64,000 nucleotides of DNA from HGM11412 sp045536025 (lineage in GTDB: Bacteria > Bacillota > Clostridia > Christensenellales > Borkfalkiaceae), in the NCBI GenBank assembly GCA_045536025.1, contig JAZSMT010000025.1, positions 1 to 64,000 of the forward strand. The letters are read 5' to 3'. The notes beneath the pieces were generated by a model. It saw only the letters and a program-made list of their open reading frames with translations. It had not been told where the DNA came from and searched no databases. Position numbers and translations under genes: made by a program. Numbering within the stretch: position 1 is the stretch's first letter; every line of letters starts with the position of its first letter. Positions 52,775 to 62,482 of the stretch are shown here, one piece after another.

Positions 52775-55330
52775 ATGGAAATTAAAAAAGAAGAGAAAAA
52801 AGAATTTATCAGCATTAAAAATTTAAGCGTTATTCTCAAAGAGAATAAAAGCGCTCAAATCGTATCTGAATACAAGGCTTTCGGCAAATCAGTAGAGAAA
52901 AAGATAGCCGAAAAATTAAAGGCGTTAAAGCTCAAAAAGGCTCAAGAAGAGGCTAAAAAGGAAGAGGCTAAGAAGGAAGAGGTTGCGCCCGTAGTGGTTG
53001 AACCTAAGGTGAAAGAGCCTAAAACCGAAAAGGTTGAGGTCGTTTTAGAAACGCCTGAAATAAAAGAGCCTACAAATCCTCAAAAAGAGGTTGAGGAAAA
53101 GGTGGAAGAGAAAAAGCCTGAAAAGGTTGAGGAAAAGCCTAAAGCGCCTACAATTCAAAAAACAGACAATCCTAATATCGTTATTATCGACGGTAAAAGG
53201 GTTTTCGTGCCCAAAAAGCGTGAATACGTTGCTCAAGAGGATAATAGGGGTAAAAACTTTGATAAAAAGCCGGCTAAAAATTTTGGCGATAAACCTCAGA
53301 AAAAAGAGTACGTTGCTCCGAGCGATAAAAAGCCGTTTGCGCCCTCTATAAAAAATGCGCCTCCTGCTTACGTTCCTAAGGAAAGCACCAAGCAACAGGG
53401 CAAGAAGAAATCCGAAAGAAACAATTACGACGATAAAAAGGCAATCAACAAAAAGTCGCTTATTAAAGGTCAAGTATCAATCGATGATTTTGACGAGAAT
53501 AAGTCTGGCTACAGAAAGATGAGAAAGGCAAAAGATAAGCGCCAAGAAGAAACGTCGTCGGGTATCAAGATTGAAAGAGCAGTTATCAATAAGGAAATTA
53601 TTCCCGTTAAAGAGCTTTCAGAGCTTTTAGGAATAACCGCAGTTGAAATTACCAAGCGTTTATTCAAAGAGGGTATTCTTAAAACTATTAACGATTCTAT
53701 CGATTACGATACGGCAGGCTTTATTGCAGCCGAGCTTGGCATTGAGCTTGAACTTAAGCTTGACAAGACCGCAGAAGACGTTTTATCCGAAGGCTTTAAG
53801 GACGATGAAGAGGACGAGGCTAAGCTTATTAAGCGTCCCCCTGTCGTTACCGTTATGGGACACGTTGACCACGGCAAAACGTCGCTTCTTGATAGAATTA
53901 GAAACGCAAACGTTACGGCAGGCGAGGCTGGCGGTATTACCCAGCATATCGGTGCGTACACCGTTAGCGTTAACGGCGAAACGGTTACCTTCTTAGATAC
54001 CCCTGGTCACGCTGCGTTTACCGCAATGAGAGCGCGCGGTGCACAAATGACGGATATTGCAATAATAGTAGTTGCTGCTGACGACGGCATTATGCCTCAA
54101 ACAGTAGAAGCTATTCACCACGCAAAGGCTGCGGGCGTAACTATTATAGTTGCGGCAAACAAAATAGATAAACCTACTGCGGATATCGAAAGGGTTAAGA
54201 AAGGTCTTGCCGACCAAGAGATCTTAGTTGAAGAATGGGGTGGCGACGTTGCGCTGGTTCCCGTTTCAGCTAAAACCGGTCAAGGTATAGACGAACTTTT
54301 AGAAACTATCGTAATATCCGCTGAAATGAAAGAGCTTAAAGCTAACCCCGACCGTATGGCGAAGGGCGCTATAGTAGAAGCTAAGCTCGACAAGGGCAAG
54401 GGCCCGGTTGCAACCGTTCTCGTTCAAAAAGGCACGCTCAAGGTTGGCGACTACCTCGTTGCAGGTACGATTACCGGTAAGGTTAGAGCAATGGTTGACG
54501 ATAAGGGTAGAAACGTAAAGACGGCAGGACCGTCAATGCCCGTATCTATCTTGGGCTTAGAGTCTGTTCCTAACGCGGGCGATAGCATTTTTGCCGTTGA
54601 AGAGGCAAAACTTGGTGCGCTCGTTGCCAGCGAAAGACGTAATAAGGAAAGAGAAGATATGATAAGAGAGCAACAAAAGGTTTCGCTTGACGACTTGTTC
54701 TCGAAAGTATCTTCGGGTGATTTAAAAACTCTTAACGTTATCGTAAAAGCTGACGTTCAAGGCTCGGTTGAGGCTATTAAGCAATCGCTTATTGAACTTT
54801 CTAACGACGAGGTTAAGGTATCCGTTATCCACGCAGCCGTTGGCGCAATTTCGGAAACGGACGTAAACTTGGCAGACTCTTCTAACTCTATTATTATCGG
54901 CTTTAACGTTCGACCTGACAGTAAGGCGAAAGCGCTTGCAGAACACAGCAAAATCGACATTAAGCTTTATAGAGTTATCTACGAGGCGATTGATGACGTT
55001 ACTAACGCTCTTAAAGGTATGCTTGCACCCAAGTATAGCGACGTTTATATGGGTAAAGCCGAGGTTAGAGAAACGTTTAAAATCACGGGCGTTGGTACGG
55101 TTGCAGGCTGTTACGTTACCGATGGTAAAATCGTTCGCAACGGCAAGCTTAGAATTTACCGCAACGATATTATGATTTGTGAAGGAAACGTTTTACAGCT
55201 TAAGCGCTTTAAAGACGACGTTAAAGAAGTTCAACAAGGCTTTGAATGCGGTATGTCTATTGAAAAGTTTGACGATATTAAAATCGGCGACTTTATCGAG
55301 TGTTATGTCATAGAAGAGCAAAAGGCGTAA
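52775..55330 (+). CDS. infB: Translation initiation factor IF-2
   Basis: An 851-residue GTPase bringing initiator tRNA to the 30S subunit. A Lys/Glu/Pro-rich, probably disordered N-terminal region of about 250 residues is followed by the IF2_N helix-turn-helix (K-E-L-S-E-L-L-G-I near 277). The G domain has G-H-V-D-H-G-K-T near 363, D-T-P-G-H near 410 and N-K-I-D near 464. Domains II-IV include the C-terminal C2 domain (G-V-G-T-V-A-G-C-Y). It begins one base after ylxQ ends. Confidence 0.96.
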   Translation: MEIKKEEKKEFISIKNLSVILKENKSAQIVSEYKAFGKSVEKKIAEKLKALKLKKAQEEAKKEEAKKEEVAPVVVEPKVKEPKTEKVEVVLETPEIKEPTNPQKEVEEKVEEKKPEKVEEKPKAPTIQKTDNPNIVIIDGKRVFVPKKREYVAQEDNRGKNFDKKPAKNFGDKPQKKEYVAPSDKKPFAPSIKNAPPAYVPKESTKQQGKKKSERNNYDDKKAINKKSLIKGQVSIDDFDENKSGYRKMRKAKDKRQEETSSGIKIERAVINKEIIPVKELSELLGITAVEITKRLFKEGILKTINDSIDYDTAGFIAAELGIELELKLDKTAEDVLSEGFKDDEEDEAKLIKRPPVVTVMGHVDHGKTSLLDRIRNANVTAGEAGGITQHIGAYTVSVNGETVTFLDTPGHAAFTAMRARGAQMTDIAIIVVAADDGIMPQTVEAIHHAKAAGVTIIVAANKIDKPTADIERVKKGLADQEILVEEWGGDVALVPVSAKTGQGIDELLETIVISAEMKELKANPDRMAKGAIVEAKLDKGKGPVATVLVQKGTLKVGDYLVAGTITGKVRAMVDDKGRNVKTAGPSMPVSILGLESVPNAGDSIFAVEEAKLGALVASERRNKEREDMIREQQKVSLDDLFSKVSSGDLKTLNVIVKADVQGSVEAIKQSLIELSNDEVKVSVIHAAVGAISETDVNLADSSNSIIIGFNVRPDSKAKALAEHSKIDIKLYRVIYEAIDDVTNALKGMLAPKYSDVYMGKAEVRETFKITGVGTVAGCYVTDGKIVRNGKLRIYRNDIMICEGNVLQLKRFKDDVKEVQQGFECGMSIEKFDDIKIGDFIECYVIEEQKA

Positions 55331-55334
55331 TGAT

Positions 55335-55721
55335 ATGAAAGGAAAGCGTACAGACAGACTTAACAGTGAATTTCGTAAACTTATTTACGACGTTATTAAA
55401 AATCGGATAAACTCCCCCGAAATTACTGAGATGTTCTCGGTAACTGAGGTGGACGTATCGCCCGACCTTAAACACGCTAAGGTTTATATCAGCGTGTATT
55501 CAACTAGTGAAGAAAAGGCTAAAAGAACTCTTGACGCCATTTCCAAGTCCTCGCCCGAGTTAAGGCGCGAGCTTGCAAGGCTATCGAGCATACGCTACGT
55601 TCCCGAGCTTAGATTTTACAACGACGGGGCGAGTGCATACGGTAATAAAATAGATAAAATTTTATCAACTTTTACCTACACCACAAGTGGAGATGAAGAT
55701 GACGATAACGGAGATAGCTAA
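55335..55721 (+). CDS. rbfA: Ribosome-binding factor A
   Basis: A 128-residue KH-like protein of 30S maturation. The N-terminal R-T-D-R-L-N-S-E-F-R-K, the central V-S-P-D-L-K-H-A-K-V-Y-I-S, and the R-Y-V-P-E-L-R-F segment near 95 are all typical. Four bases separate it from infB. Its end overlaps nrnA by 23 bases. Confidence 0.94.
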   Translation: MKGKRTDRLNSEFRKLIYDVIKNRINSPEITEMFSVTEVDVSPDLKHAKVYISVYSTSEEKAKRTLDAISKSSPELRRELARLSSIRYVPELRFYNDGASAYGNKIDKILSTFTYTTSGDEDDDNGDS

Positions 55722-56652
55722 CGAACTAAAAACGGCAACCGCCGTGCTTATATTTTCGCATAACCGACCTGACGGGGATACCCTCGGCTCGGCTACCGCT
55801 TTGCGCTTAGCATTAAAAAAACTTGGCATTAAGGCGGATATCGTATGCAACGGCGACGTTCCCGAAAAGCTTAAATATCTAAAAGGCAGTGAAGAAATTA
55901 CCAAAACTCCCGACCATACGGTTAGGTATTCGGCACACCTTTCGGTTGACTGTTCTACCGAAGGTATGTTTACCGAACTTTATTCTTATTACAAGAAAAA
56001 TCGCGTTACCTTTAACGTAGACCACCACGTATCAAACACTAGATACGCAAAATACAACTACGTTGAAGAAACTGCGTCGGCGTGCGAGATAATATATAAT
56101 TTGATTAAAGATTTAGGCGTTAATATAGATAGCGATATTGCAGATTGTCTACTTACGGGTATCGTTACCGATACGGGTGCGTTTTGCCACTCTAACGTTA
56201 CAGATAACACTTTGTACGTTGCCTCAATGCTTAAAAAAGCAGGGGCAGACCTACACAAGATAATAAAGCTTAACTTTAAAAACCAAACCAAACAGCGTTC
56301 AGACCTCTATGCGAGGGTAATAAGTAAAATGAGCTACCGCTTAGACGGAAAAGTAGGCATTATCGTCATTACCAAGAAAGATTTAGAAGAAACGGGCGCA
56401 GTTGACAATTTAACCGAGGGCTTTATCGACTATCCTTTAACCGTAGATACGGTTGAGGTTGCAATATCTCTTCTTGAAACGGGCAACAACCGCTATAAAA
56501 TAAGCCTTAGAAGTAAAGGAAAGGTTAACGTTAACGAAATCGCCTCCATTTACGGCGGTGGCGGGCACGTTCTTGCAAGCGGTGCAGTTTTAAACGGTTA
56601 TATGGAAGATATAATCGACAAGCTTTGTTTCAACGTTGAGCAAAGGCTTTAA
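55699..56652 (+). CDS. nrnA: DHH-family nanoRNase / pAp phosphatase
   Basis: A 317-residue enzyme degrading short oligoribonucleotides and pAp. DHH domain motifs are H-N-R-P-D-G-D-T-L-G near 23, S-V-D-C-S near 78, and the signature D-H-H-V-S-N near 110. A DHHA1 domain with G-G-G-G-H-V-L-A-S-G lies near 290. ATG 55699 has GGAG at proper spacing; the in-frame GTG and ATG at 55687 and 55693 are part of that site. Confidence 0.92.
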   Translation: MTITEIANELKTATAVLIFSHNRPDGDTLGSATALRLALKKLGIKADIVCNGDVPEKLKYLKGSEEITKTPDHTVRYSAHLSVDCSTEGMFTELYSYYKKNRVTFNVDHHVSNTRYAKYNYVEETASACEIIYNLIKDLGVNIDSDIADCLLTGIVTDTGAFCHSNVTDNTLYVASMLKKAGADLHKIIKLNFKNQTKQRSDLYARVISKMSYRLDGKVGIIVITKKDLEETGAVDNLTEGFIDYPLTVDTVEVAISLLETGNNRYKISLRSKGKVNVNEIASIYGGGGHVLASGAVLNGYMEDIIDKLCFNVEQRL

Positions 56653-56656
56653 ATTT

Positions 56657-57517
56657 ATGAACGGATTTATAAACTATTACAAGCCGAGTGGAATATCCTC
56701 GGCTTATGCTATAAACAGAATAAAAAAACTCTTCAAAGGTTACAAGGTTGGGCATATGGGCACGCTTGACCCGCTTGCCGAGGGCGTTCTTCCCTTAGCG
56801 GTTGGAAAGTCAACGAGGCTTTTTGATTTTTTACTTGATAAAACCAAGGTTTATATTGCAGAGTTTACTTTCGGCTATCAAACGGATACGCTTGATAGAG
56901 GGGGTAAAATCGTAAAAGAGGGTGGCAAAATTCCAACGCGCGAAGAGGTTGAGAAAGTAATACCTAAGCTTGTAGGAAAGGTTATGCAAGTTCCGCCTAG
57001 TTTTAGCGCAAAAAACGTTATGGGCGAAAGGAGTTATAACTTGGCAAGGCGTGGCGTTGAGGTCGAGCTTAAACCCAAAGAGGTTGAGATTGACGATATT
57101 AAAATTATATCGGCAAAGGACGCCGTTTTTACCCTTAAAATTGCTTGCAAGGGTGGTACTTATATCCGCTCGATTTGTAGAGATATGGCAAGCCTTCTTA
57201 ATACCAACGCCACTATGACTAAGCTTAAAAGAACGGTAAGCGGAGCGTTTTCTATTGAAAATTCCGTAACTGAAGAGGAGGTTAAAAACGCTAACAACGT
57301 AAAAGACTTGCTTATAAAGCCCGATAGCGTTTTAACTTTTTCAGAAGTTAATCTAACTGAATTTCAATCGGTTGAGCTTATAAACGGCAGACCTTTTGAA
57401 CTTGTTATAGATGACGGCACGTATTCCGTTTACGACTATAATAATAATTTTATAGGCGTTGGGATAGTAACTAATAACAGCCTTAAAATAAAAGCGTACG
57501 TAAAAAGTGATGAATAA
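56657..57517 (+). CDS. truB: tRNA pseudouridine-55 synthase
   Basis: A 286-residue enzyme. The N-terminal Y-K-P-S-G-I-S-S is followed by G-H-M-G-T-L-D-P-L-A-E-G with the catalytic Asp near 39. Next come F-G-Y-Q-T-D-T-L-D near 70 and the substrate loop C-K-G-G-T-Y-I-R-S near 170. The C-terminal PUA-like part is short. ATG 56657 lies four bases after nrnA; an earlier TTG lies inside nrnA. Confidence 0.94.
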   Translation: MNGFINYYKPSGISSAYAINRIKKLFKGYKVGHMGTLDPLAEGVLPLAVGKSTRLFDFLLDKTKVYIAEFTFGYQTDTLDRGGKIVKEGGKIPTREEVEKVIPKLVGKVMQVPPSFSAKNVMGERSYNLARRGVEVELKPKEVEIDDIKIISAKDAVFTLKIACKGGTYIRSICRDMASLLNTNATMTKLKRTVSGAFSIENSVTEEEVKNANNVKDLLIKPDSVLTFSEVNLTEFQSVELINGRPFELVIDDGTYSVYDYNNNFIGVGIVTNNSLKIKAYVKSDE

Positions 57518-58382
57518 AATTTTAACCTATGGCGAAATTTGCCAAGAAAATTTAATAGTTGCGCTTGGATATTTTGACGCCGTTCACAAAGGGCATAAAA
57601 AAGTTCTTAAAAAAGCAGTTGAAATTGCAAAAGAGAAAAACGCAATCCCTTCGGCGCTTATATTTATCGGCGGTAAAGGTAAAAGTGACGTATTTACTCT
57701 CCCTGAGAGATTAAAGCGAATTTTTTCAATGGGAATTAAAACGGTTATAGTAAAAGAGTTATCGCGCGAGTTTAAAAATACCGATAAACTTGATTTTTTA
57801 AATGAACTTTCAACCCTTTATAATATACACGGCGTAGTGTCGGGCAGTGATTTTACCTTTGGTAAAGGCGCGCTTGGAAACGTTGAAACCTTAATAGAAT
57901 TTTTTGGAAATGAAAACGTTTACACCGAGGTTTTAGAAGAAGAATTAGGCGAAAAAATATCTTCAACAGCTATAAAAAACGCCCTTTTAAATGGTGACAT
58001 TTTAACGGCTAACACCTTATTAGGTAGCAATTATTTTATAAGCGGAGAGGTCGTAAGGGGCAAAGGCTTAGGTAAAACGATAGGATATCCTACCGCTAAT
58101 ATTTTGCTTGACGACAATAAGTTTTTATTACAAAGCGGTGTTTATTTAACGTTTACAGTTATAAAAGATAAAATTTATCCCGCTATTACAAACTTTGGCG
58201 CACAGCCAACCGTAAACGGTAAAAATACGGTTGTTGAAACGTATATTGACGGATACGAAGGTGAATTATACGGTAAAATTTTAACCGTTTATTTCGTTGA
58301 AAAATTGAGAGATATCGTAAAATTTAATTCATTAAATGAATTAAAGGCTCAACTTGAAAAAGATTTAAGGAGTATCAAATGA
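57510..58382 (+). CDS. ribF: Bifunctional riboflavin kinase / FAD synthetase
   Basis: A 290-residue enzyme making FMN and FAD. The N-terminal adenylyltransferase has G-Y-F-D-A-V-H-K-G-H near 22 and S-G-S-D-F-T-F-G near 110. The C-terminal kinase has G-I/T-I-G-Y-P-T-A-N near 190 and F-G-A-Q-P-T-V near 228. The nucleotide motif reads D-A-V-H instead of the more usual D-G-V-H. It overlaps truB by eight bases. Confidence 0.94.
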   Translation: MNKILTYGEICQENLIVALGYFDAVHKGHKKVLKKAVEIAKEKNAIPSALIFIGGKGKSDVFTLPERLKRIFSMGIKTVIVKELSREFKNTDKLDFLNELSTLYNIHGVVSGSDFTFGKGALGNVETLIEFFGNENVYTEVLEEELGEKISSTAIKNALLNGDILTANTLLGSNYFISGEVVRGKGLGKTIGYPTANILLDDNKFLLQSGVYLTFTVIKDKIYPAITNFGAQPTVNGKNTVVETYIDGYEGELYGKILTVYFVEKLRDIVKFNSLNELKAQLEKDLRSIK

Positions 58383-59224
58383 TAAAGTTTGGACCGAGTG
58401 GAAATAGCGAAGCCTACCACAGCGCAGGTTATCAAGGAAGCTTAAATTCCGCTGTTTGGGTTAAAAATATGGGGCTTGACTGTTTTGAATATTCATTTGG
58501 AAGAGGCGTTAATTTGTCTGAGCAAAAAGCGCTTGAGATAGGTGAAGAATTTAAAAGGCAAGAAATTGAAATAAGCGTTCATTGCCCGTATTATATAAAC
58601 TTTGCAGGGCTTGACGAAGAAAAGGTTGAAAATTCTTATAGATACGTTTTAGATTCCTTAAAGGCAGGCAAGTTGATGGGCGCAAAACGCGCGGTTTTTC
58701 ATCCTGGTGCGCTTGGTAAATCTCAGCGTGACGACGCTGTTGCGCTCACTTGTAAACGCCTTGAAGTTTTAGCCCAAAAGATTGTTGACGGCGGTTTTGA
58801 GGATATGATAGTTTGCCCCGAAACAATGGGAAAATCTGCTCAAATAGGCACGGTTTTAGAAGTTGCAAAATTTTGTAATATCGCGCCTTTTTATTATCCG
58901 TGCGTTGACTTTGGGCACGTTAATTCGCTGTTGCAAGGAAGTTTAAAAACGGTAGACGATTTCATATCGATTATGAACACCTTTGAAAGTGAGTGCGGAT
59001 TAAAAAAACTTGACAATATGCACGTTCACTTTTCAAAAATTATGTATTCGCAAAAAGGTGAAGTTAAGCACCTTACGTTTGAGGACGAGTTGTACGGGCC
59101 AAATCCCGAAGATTTTTTAAAAGCAGTTAAGCAAAAAAAAGTTAATCCATACGTCGTTTCGGAAAGTGCAGGCACGCAAGATATTGACGCAAAAATGATG
59201 AAGGAATATTACTTTTCGTTATAA
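58379..59224 (+). CDS. nfo: Endonuclease IV-type AP endonuclease
   Basis: A 281-residue TIM-barrel nuclease for abasic-site repair. Metal ligands are visible in S-V-H-C-P-Y-Y near 65, F-H-P-G near 108, C-P-E-T-M near 146, C-V-D-F-G-H near 180 and H-V-H-F-S-K near 220. It overlaps ribF by four bases (ATGA), and a terminator ends the long operon just beyond. Confidence 0.9.
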   Translation: MIKFGPSGNSEAYHSAGYQGSLNSAVWVKNMGLDCFEYSFGRGVNLSEQKALEIGEEFKRQEIEISVHCPYYINFAGLDEEKVENSYRYVLDSLKAGKLMGAKRAVFHPGALGKSQRDDAVALTCKRLEVLAQKIVDGGFEDMIVCPETMGKSAQIGTVLEVAKFCNIAPFYYPCVDFGHVNSLLQGSLKTVDDFISIMNTFESECGLKKLDNMHVHFSKIMYSQKGEVKHLTFEDELYGPNPEDFLKAVKQKKVNPYVVSESAGTQDIDAKMMKEYYFSL

Positions 59225-59225
59225 T

Positions 59226-59252
59226 AAAAAACCGAACAACGTCGGTTTTTTC
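59226..59252 (+). terminator. Terminator of the rimP-nfo operon
   Basis: AAAAAACCGA (59226-59235)/TCGGTTTTTT (59242-59251) with a 6-nt loop, two bases after the nfo stop codon. Confidence 0.85.
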
Positions 59253-59362
59253 TAATTTTACAAAACTTTTACAATTAAAATTGCCATATTAAATTAAACG
59301 TGTGTTAAAATATATGTAAAGAGCGAAAATTGATAAATTTAAAAACCGTTAGAAGGTGCAAA

Positions 59363-60034
59363 ATGATTAAAATTTTAGTTGTTGAAGACGATAAAAGTTT
59401 AAACTCGTTTTTATCAGATTATTTGCAAGATGAAGGTTACGAAGTTACTTCTTGCTTTAACGGCAGGGAGGCTTTGTCTGTACTTAACGAAAAGTCTTTT
59501 CAAATGATACTTTCCGATATTATGATGCCCGAGGTTGACGGTTTTAGTTTGGTTGAAAAAGTGAGAAAAACCGACAAGCAAACCCCGATTATTTTAATGA
59601 CGGCAAAGGACGATAAAACCTCACAGCTTTACGGTTATAAGCTTATGATTGACGACTATATCACTAAGCCTTTCGATATTGACGTTTTAATGCTTAAAAT
59701 CGCCGCCCTTCTTCGTAGGTCGGGGATTGAGGCGAGCAAGTCTTTAACCGTTGGCAATTTTACAATGAACAGCGAAGAGCGCACCGCTACCGTAAACGGC
59801 GAAGAAATTTCGTTAACCGTGCGCGAGTTCGATTTGCTCTTTAAGTTTTTATCGTATCCTAAAAAGACGTTTACTCGTTCAAGCCTTATGGAAGAGTTTT
59901 GGGATTTTGACAGTTCCGCCACCAGCAGAACGGTTGACGTGTATATGGCAAAGCTACGCGAAAAAACTAAAGTGTGCGACGGGTTTGAAATTGTTACCGT
60001 TCACGGCTTGGGTTACAAGGCGGTGCTTAAATGA
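59363..60034 (+). CDS. OmpR-family response regulator
   Basis: A 223-residue regulator. The receiver domain has the acidic pair E8-D9-D10, phospho-acceptor D52 in L-S-D-I-M-M-P-E-V-D-G, and Lys in T-A-K-D-D near 102. The C-terminal winged helix carries L-T-V-R-E-F-D-L-L and S-R-T-V-D-V-Y-M-A-K-L-R. ATG 59363 follows AGAAGGTG; an in-frame TTG at 59330 has none. It overlaps the kinase gene by four bases. Confidence 0.92.
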   Translation: MIKILVVEDDKSLNSFLSDYLQDEGYEVTSCFNGREALSVLNEKSFQMILSDIMMPEVDGFSLVEKVRKTDKQTPIILMTAKDDKTSQLYGYKLMIDDYITKPFDIDVLMLKIAALLRRSGIEASKSLTVGNFTMNSEERTATVNGEEISLTVREFDLLFKFLSYPKKTFTRSSLMEEFWDFDSSATSRTVDVYMAKLREKTKVCDGFEIVTVHGLGYKAVLK

Positions 60035-61059
60035 AAAATAAGAAAATAACCATTATTGGCTACTTTATATTCTTTTTAGTAGTAGCAACGGTAATGACGG
60101 TATCGTTTTTTGCTTATGCAATCGTTAACGAAAAGACGGACGGCAACGTAACCTCTATAGTAGTTACGATGCTAATAGTTATTATTTTATTATCGCTTGC
60201 ATGCACGCTTGCCGATATTTTAAGACGTAAAATTATGATAGAAAAGCCCGTTCAAAAAATCTTGACTGCTACTGATAGAATGAGCGAGGGCGATTTTTCT
60301 GTGAGGGTTAATCCAACTCACAGCTACGAAAGTTACGACGAATACGATTTGATTATGGAAAATCTTAATCGTTTGGCAGGGGAGCTTGAAAAGAGTGAAA
60401 TACTTAAAACCGATTTTATCTCTAACGTTTCGCATGAAATCAAAACTCCTTTATCTAACATAAAAAACTATGCAACCCTATTAAAGCGTGACGGTATTGA
60501 CAATGCGACCAAAAATAAATACTTAGCCGTAATTTTATCGTCTACGCAAAGGCTTTCAAACCTCGTATCCAACGTATTAAAACTTAATAAACTTGAAAAT
60601 CAAGAACTTGTTATCGAGATTGAGAATTTCAAGCTTGATGGACTGCTTGCAGAGTGTATATTGAGCTTCGAGCAGGCAATAGAAGATAAAAATATAACCC
60701 TCGATTGCGATATTGACGAGGTTGAAATTAACTCTTCAAAGGGTTATTTGGAAATCGTTTTAAATAACTTGATTTCAAACGCAGTTAAGTTTACGCCAAA
60801 CGGTGGAAAGGTTGCCGTCAGCTTAAAAAAATATGGCAATAAGGCGGAAATTACCGTATCCGATACGGGTGTTGGTATTTCTAAAGAAGTGGGCGAAAGG
60901 ATATTTGACAAGTTTTATCAGGCTGACAGCTCGCACTCGGAAGAGGGTAACGGCTTAGGGCTTGCGCTTGTTAAAAAAGTTGTAGACGTTTTAGGTGGTG
61001 AAATTTACGTAACTAGTGAAAAAGGTGTGGGAAGTTCGTTCACTATCGTTGTAAGGTGA
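60031..61059 (+). CDS. Sensor histidine kinase
   Basis: A 342-residue membrane kinase. Two helices (about 7-30 and 40-62) flank a very short extracytoplasmic loop, so the sensed signal is probably within or near the membrane. A HAMP-like linker precedes the phospho-acceptor S-N-V-S-H-E-I-K-T-P-L (His about 134). The ATPase has the N box L-N-N-L-I-S-N-A-V-K-F, D-T-G-V-G-I-S and G-L-G-L-A-L. It pairs with the preceding regulator. The membrane-protein genes downstream are likely targets or accessories. Confidence 0.92.
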   Translation: MKNKKITIIGYFIFFLVVATVMTVSFFAYAIVNEKTDGNVTSIVVTMLIVIILLSLACTLADILRRKIMIEKPVQKILTATDRMSEGDFSVRVNPTHSYESYDEYDLIMENLNRLAGELEKSEILKTDFISNVSHEIKTPLSNIKNYATLLKRDGIDNATKNKYLAVILSSTQRLSNLVSNVLKLNKLENQELVIEIENFKLDGLLAECILSFEQAIEDKNITLDCDIDEVEINSSKGYLEIVLNNLISNAVKFTPNGGKVAVSLKKYGNKAEITVSDTGVGISKEVGERIFDKFYQADSSHSEEGNGLGLALVKKVVDVLGGEIYVTSEKGVGSSFTIVVR

Positions 61060-61066
61060 GTTGTAA

Positions 61067-61990
61067 ATGGATAAGTTTAGAAAAATATTAAAATTTTTAC
61101 TTAGTCCGCCTGTAAAATTTTTAGTGTTTAGTTACGTTTTGACAGTATTGTCAATAGCAGGTGCTTTAACCTTCGTTATAATAGACGACGGCACGCAAGC
61201 TGTAATCTCAATTCTTTCATACGTTTTTTACGCTTTAGCGGCGATAACGCTTGGTTATTCGGTATACACGATTGTAAAATTCGTGCCTAAAATGAAGGCG
61301 TCTGTAATAGCTTTTATAAAAAGACACAAAATGCTTAACCACATGATGGAAAGCTATGATTACAGAACTATTGTTTTTGCCGGCGTTTCGCTTACGATAA
61401 ATTTACTTTACGTTGCCTTTAACGGCGTGGTCGCTATCATAGAACTTTCAATTTGGTACGGTGCGCTTGCAATTTACTATTTGTTATTAACGGGTATGCG
61501 CTTTTTGATACTGTTTTATCAAGGCGCAAAGCGTAAAGACCAAAACCTTGTAGGCAATAAAGTTACCGAAGTTAAAAAATATCGCTTAGTAGGATATATT
61601 TTAACCCTAATGCCCCTTGCGCTTTCTTTTGCAATACTTGAAATGGTTGCCGACGGAAAGGCTTTTATACGTATCGGTTGGACGATATACGCCGTTGCGG
61701 CATATACTTTTTTTAAGCTAACACTTGCAATTTACAATATTATTAAATCTAAAAAATCTGACGACGCGACCATTAGAGGCTTGCGCTCGATAAGTTTGGC
61801 GGACGCGTCGGTTTCACTTCTTGCATTGCAAACAACTTTGCTCTTTACATTTTCAGACGGGCAGGGCGTAGGCTTTGCAAACGCCTTGACGGGCGCTACC
61901 GTATGCTTATTTACTTTACTGCTTGGCATATATATGGTAATAAATTCTAACAAACAACTTAAAAATTATATAAAGGAAACTAATGGATAA
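61067..61990 (+). CDS. Polytopic membrane protein of unknown function
   Basis: A 307-residue protein with about eight hydrophobic segments and a Lys-rich cytoplasmic loop between the fourth and fifth (Q-G-A-K-R-K-D-Q-N...V-K-K-Y-R). No catalytic or transport signature is visible. It starts seven bases after the kinase gene and overlaps the next gene by eight bases. It is therefore part of the two-component operon and might be a sensor accessory or output protein. Confidence 0.7.
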   Translation: MDKFRKILKFLLSPPVKFLVFSYVLTVLSIAGALTFVIIDDGTQAVISILSYVFYALAAITLGYSVYTIVKFVPKMKASVIAFIKRHKMLNHMMESYDYRTIVFAGVSLTINLLYVAFNGVVAIIELSIWYGALAIYYLLLTGMRFLILFYQGAKRKDQNLVGNKVTEVKKYRLVGYILTLMPLALSFAILEMVADGKAFIRIGWTIYAVAAYTFFKLTLAIYNIIKSKKSDDATIRGLRSISLADASVSLLALQTTLLFTFSDGQGVGFANALTGATVCLFTLLLGIYMVINSNKQLKNYIKETNG

Positions 61991-62363
61991 ATTTGAATTT
62001 AAATATTCGGCACTTGATGAAAAGGAACGCGCCGAAATAAAAAACATACGTAGTAGATACGAAAGTAAATCACAAACTGAAAGCAAACTCGAAAGAATAA
62101 GAAGGCTCGACGCTATGGTAAACGGTATCCCCAAAGCCGTTTCGATTTCGGTAGGCGTAATAGGTCTTTTAATTTTCGGGCTAGGCTTTTCAATGGTGCT
62201 TGAATTTAATATGCCGTTGTGGGGGGTAATCGTTGCGCTTATAGGTGTAATTCCCACGGCGCTAGCATATCTCGTTTTTAAATGGGTGCTTAAAAAGTTA
62301 AAGGCTAAATACGGAGATGAAATACTTTCAATCACCGAAGAGTTACTCGGCGAAAATAAGTAA
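61983..62363 (+). CDS. Two-helix membrane protein, paralogue 1
   Basis: A 126-residue protein. It has a charged N-terminal helix of about 40 residues (E-R-A-E-I-K-N-I-R-S-R-Y), a link R-L-D-A-M-V, two membrane helices and a basic turn (K-W-V-L-K-K-L-K-A-K-Y). The tail reads E-I-L-S-I-T-E-E-L-L. The next gene has the same plan: I-N-K-I-R-E-S-Y, L-D-K-K-V, two helices and K-I-L-S-L-T-D-E-L-L. It overlaps the preceding gene by eight bases. Function unknown. Confidence 0.7.
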   Translation: MDKFEFKYSALDEKERAEIKNIRSRYESKSQTESKLERIRRLDAMVNGIPKAVSISVGVIGLLIFGLGFSMVLEFNMPLWGVIVALIGVIPTALAYLVFKWVLKKLKAKYGDEILSITEELLGENK

Positions 62364-62482
62364 ATTTCAACTTTAACATAATTTTAACAAAACCTTTTCA
62401 AATAGTTAATTAATTTTTATTAAACCCTTAACATGTGGTGAGTATAATGATGGTATAAATTGAAAAGGAGAGTTTAAAAATT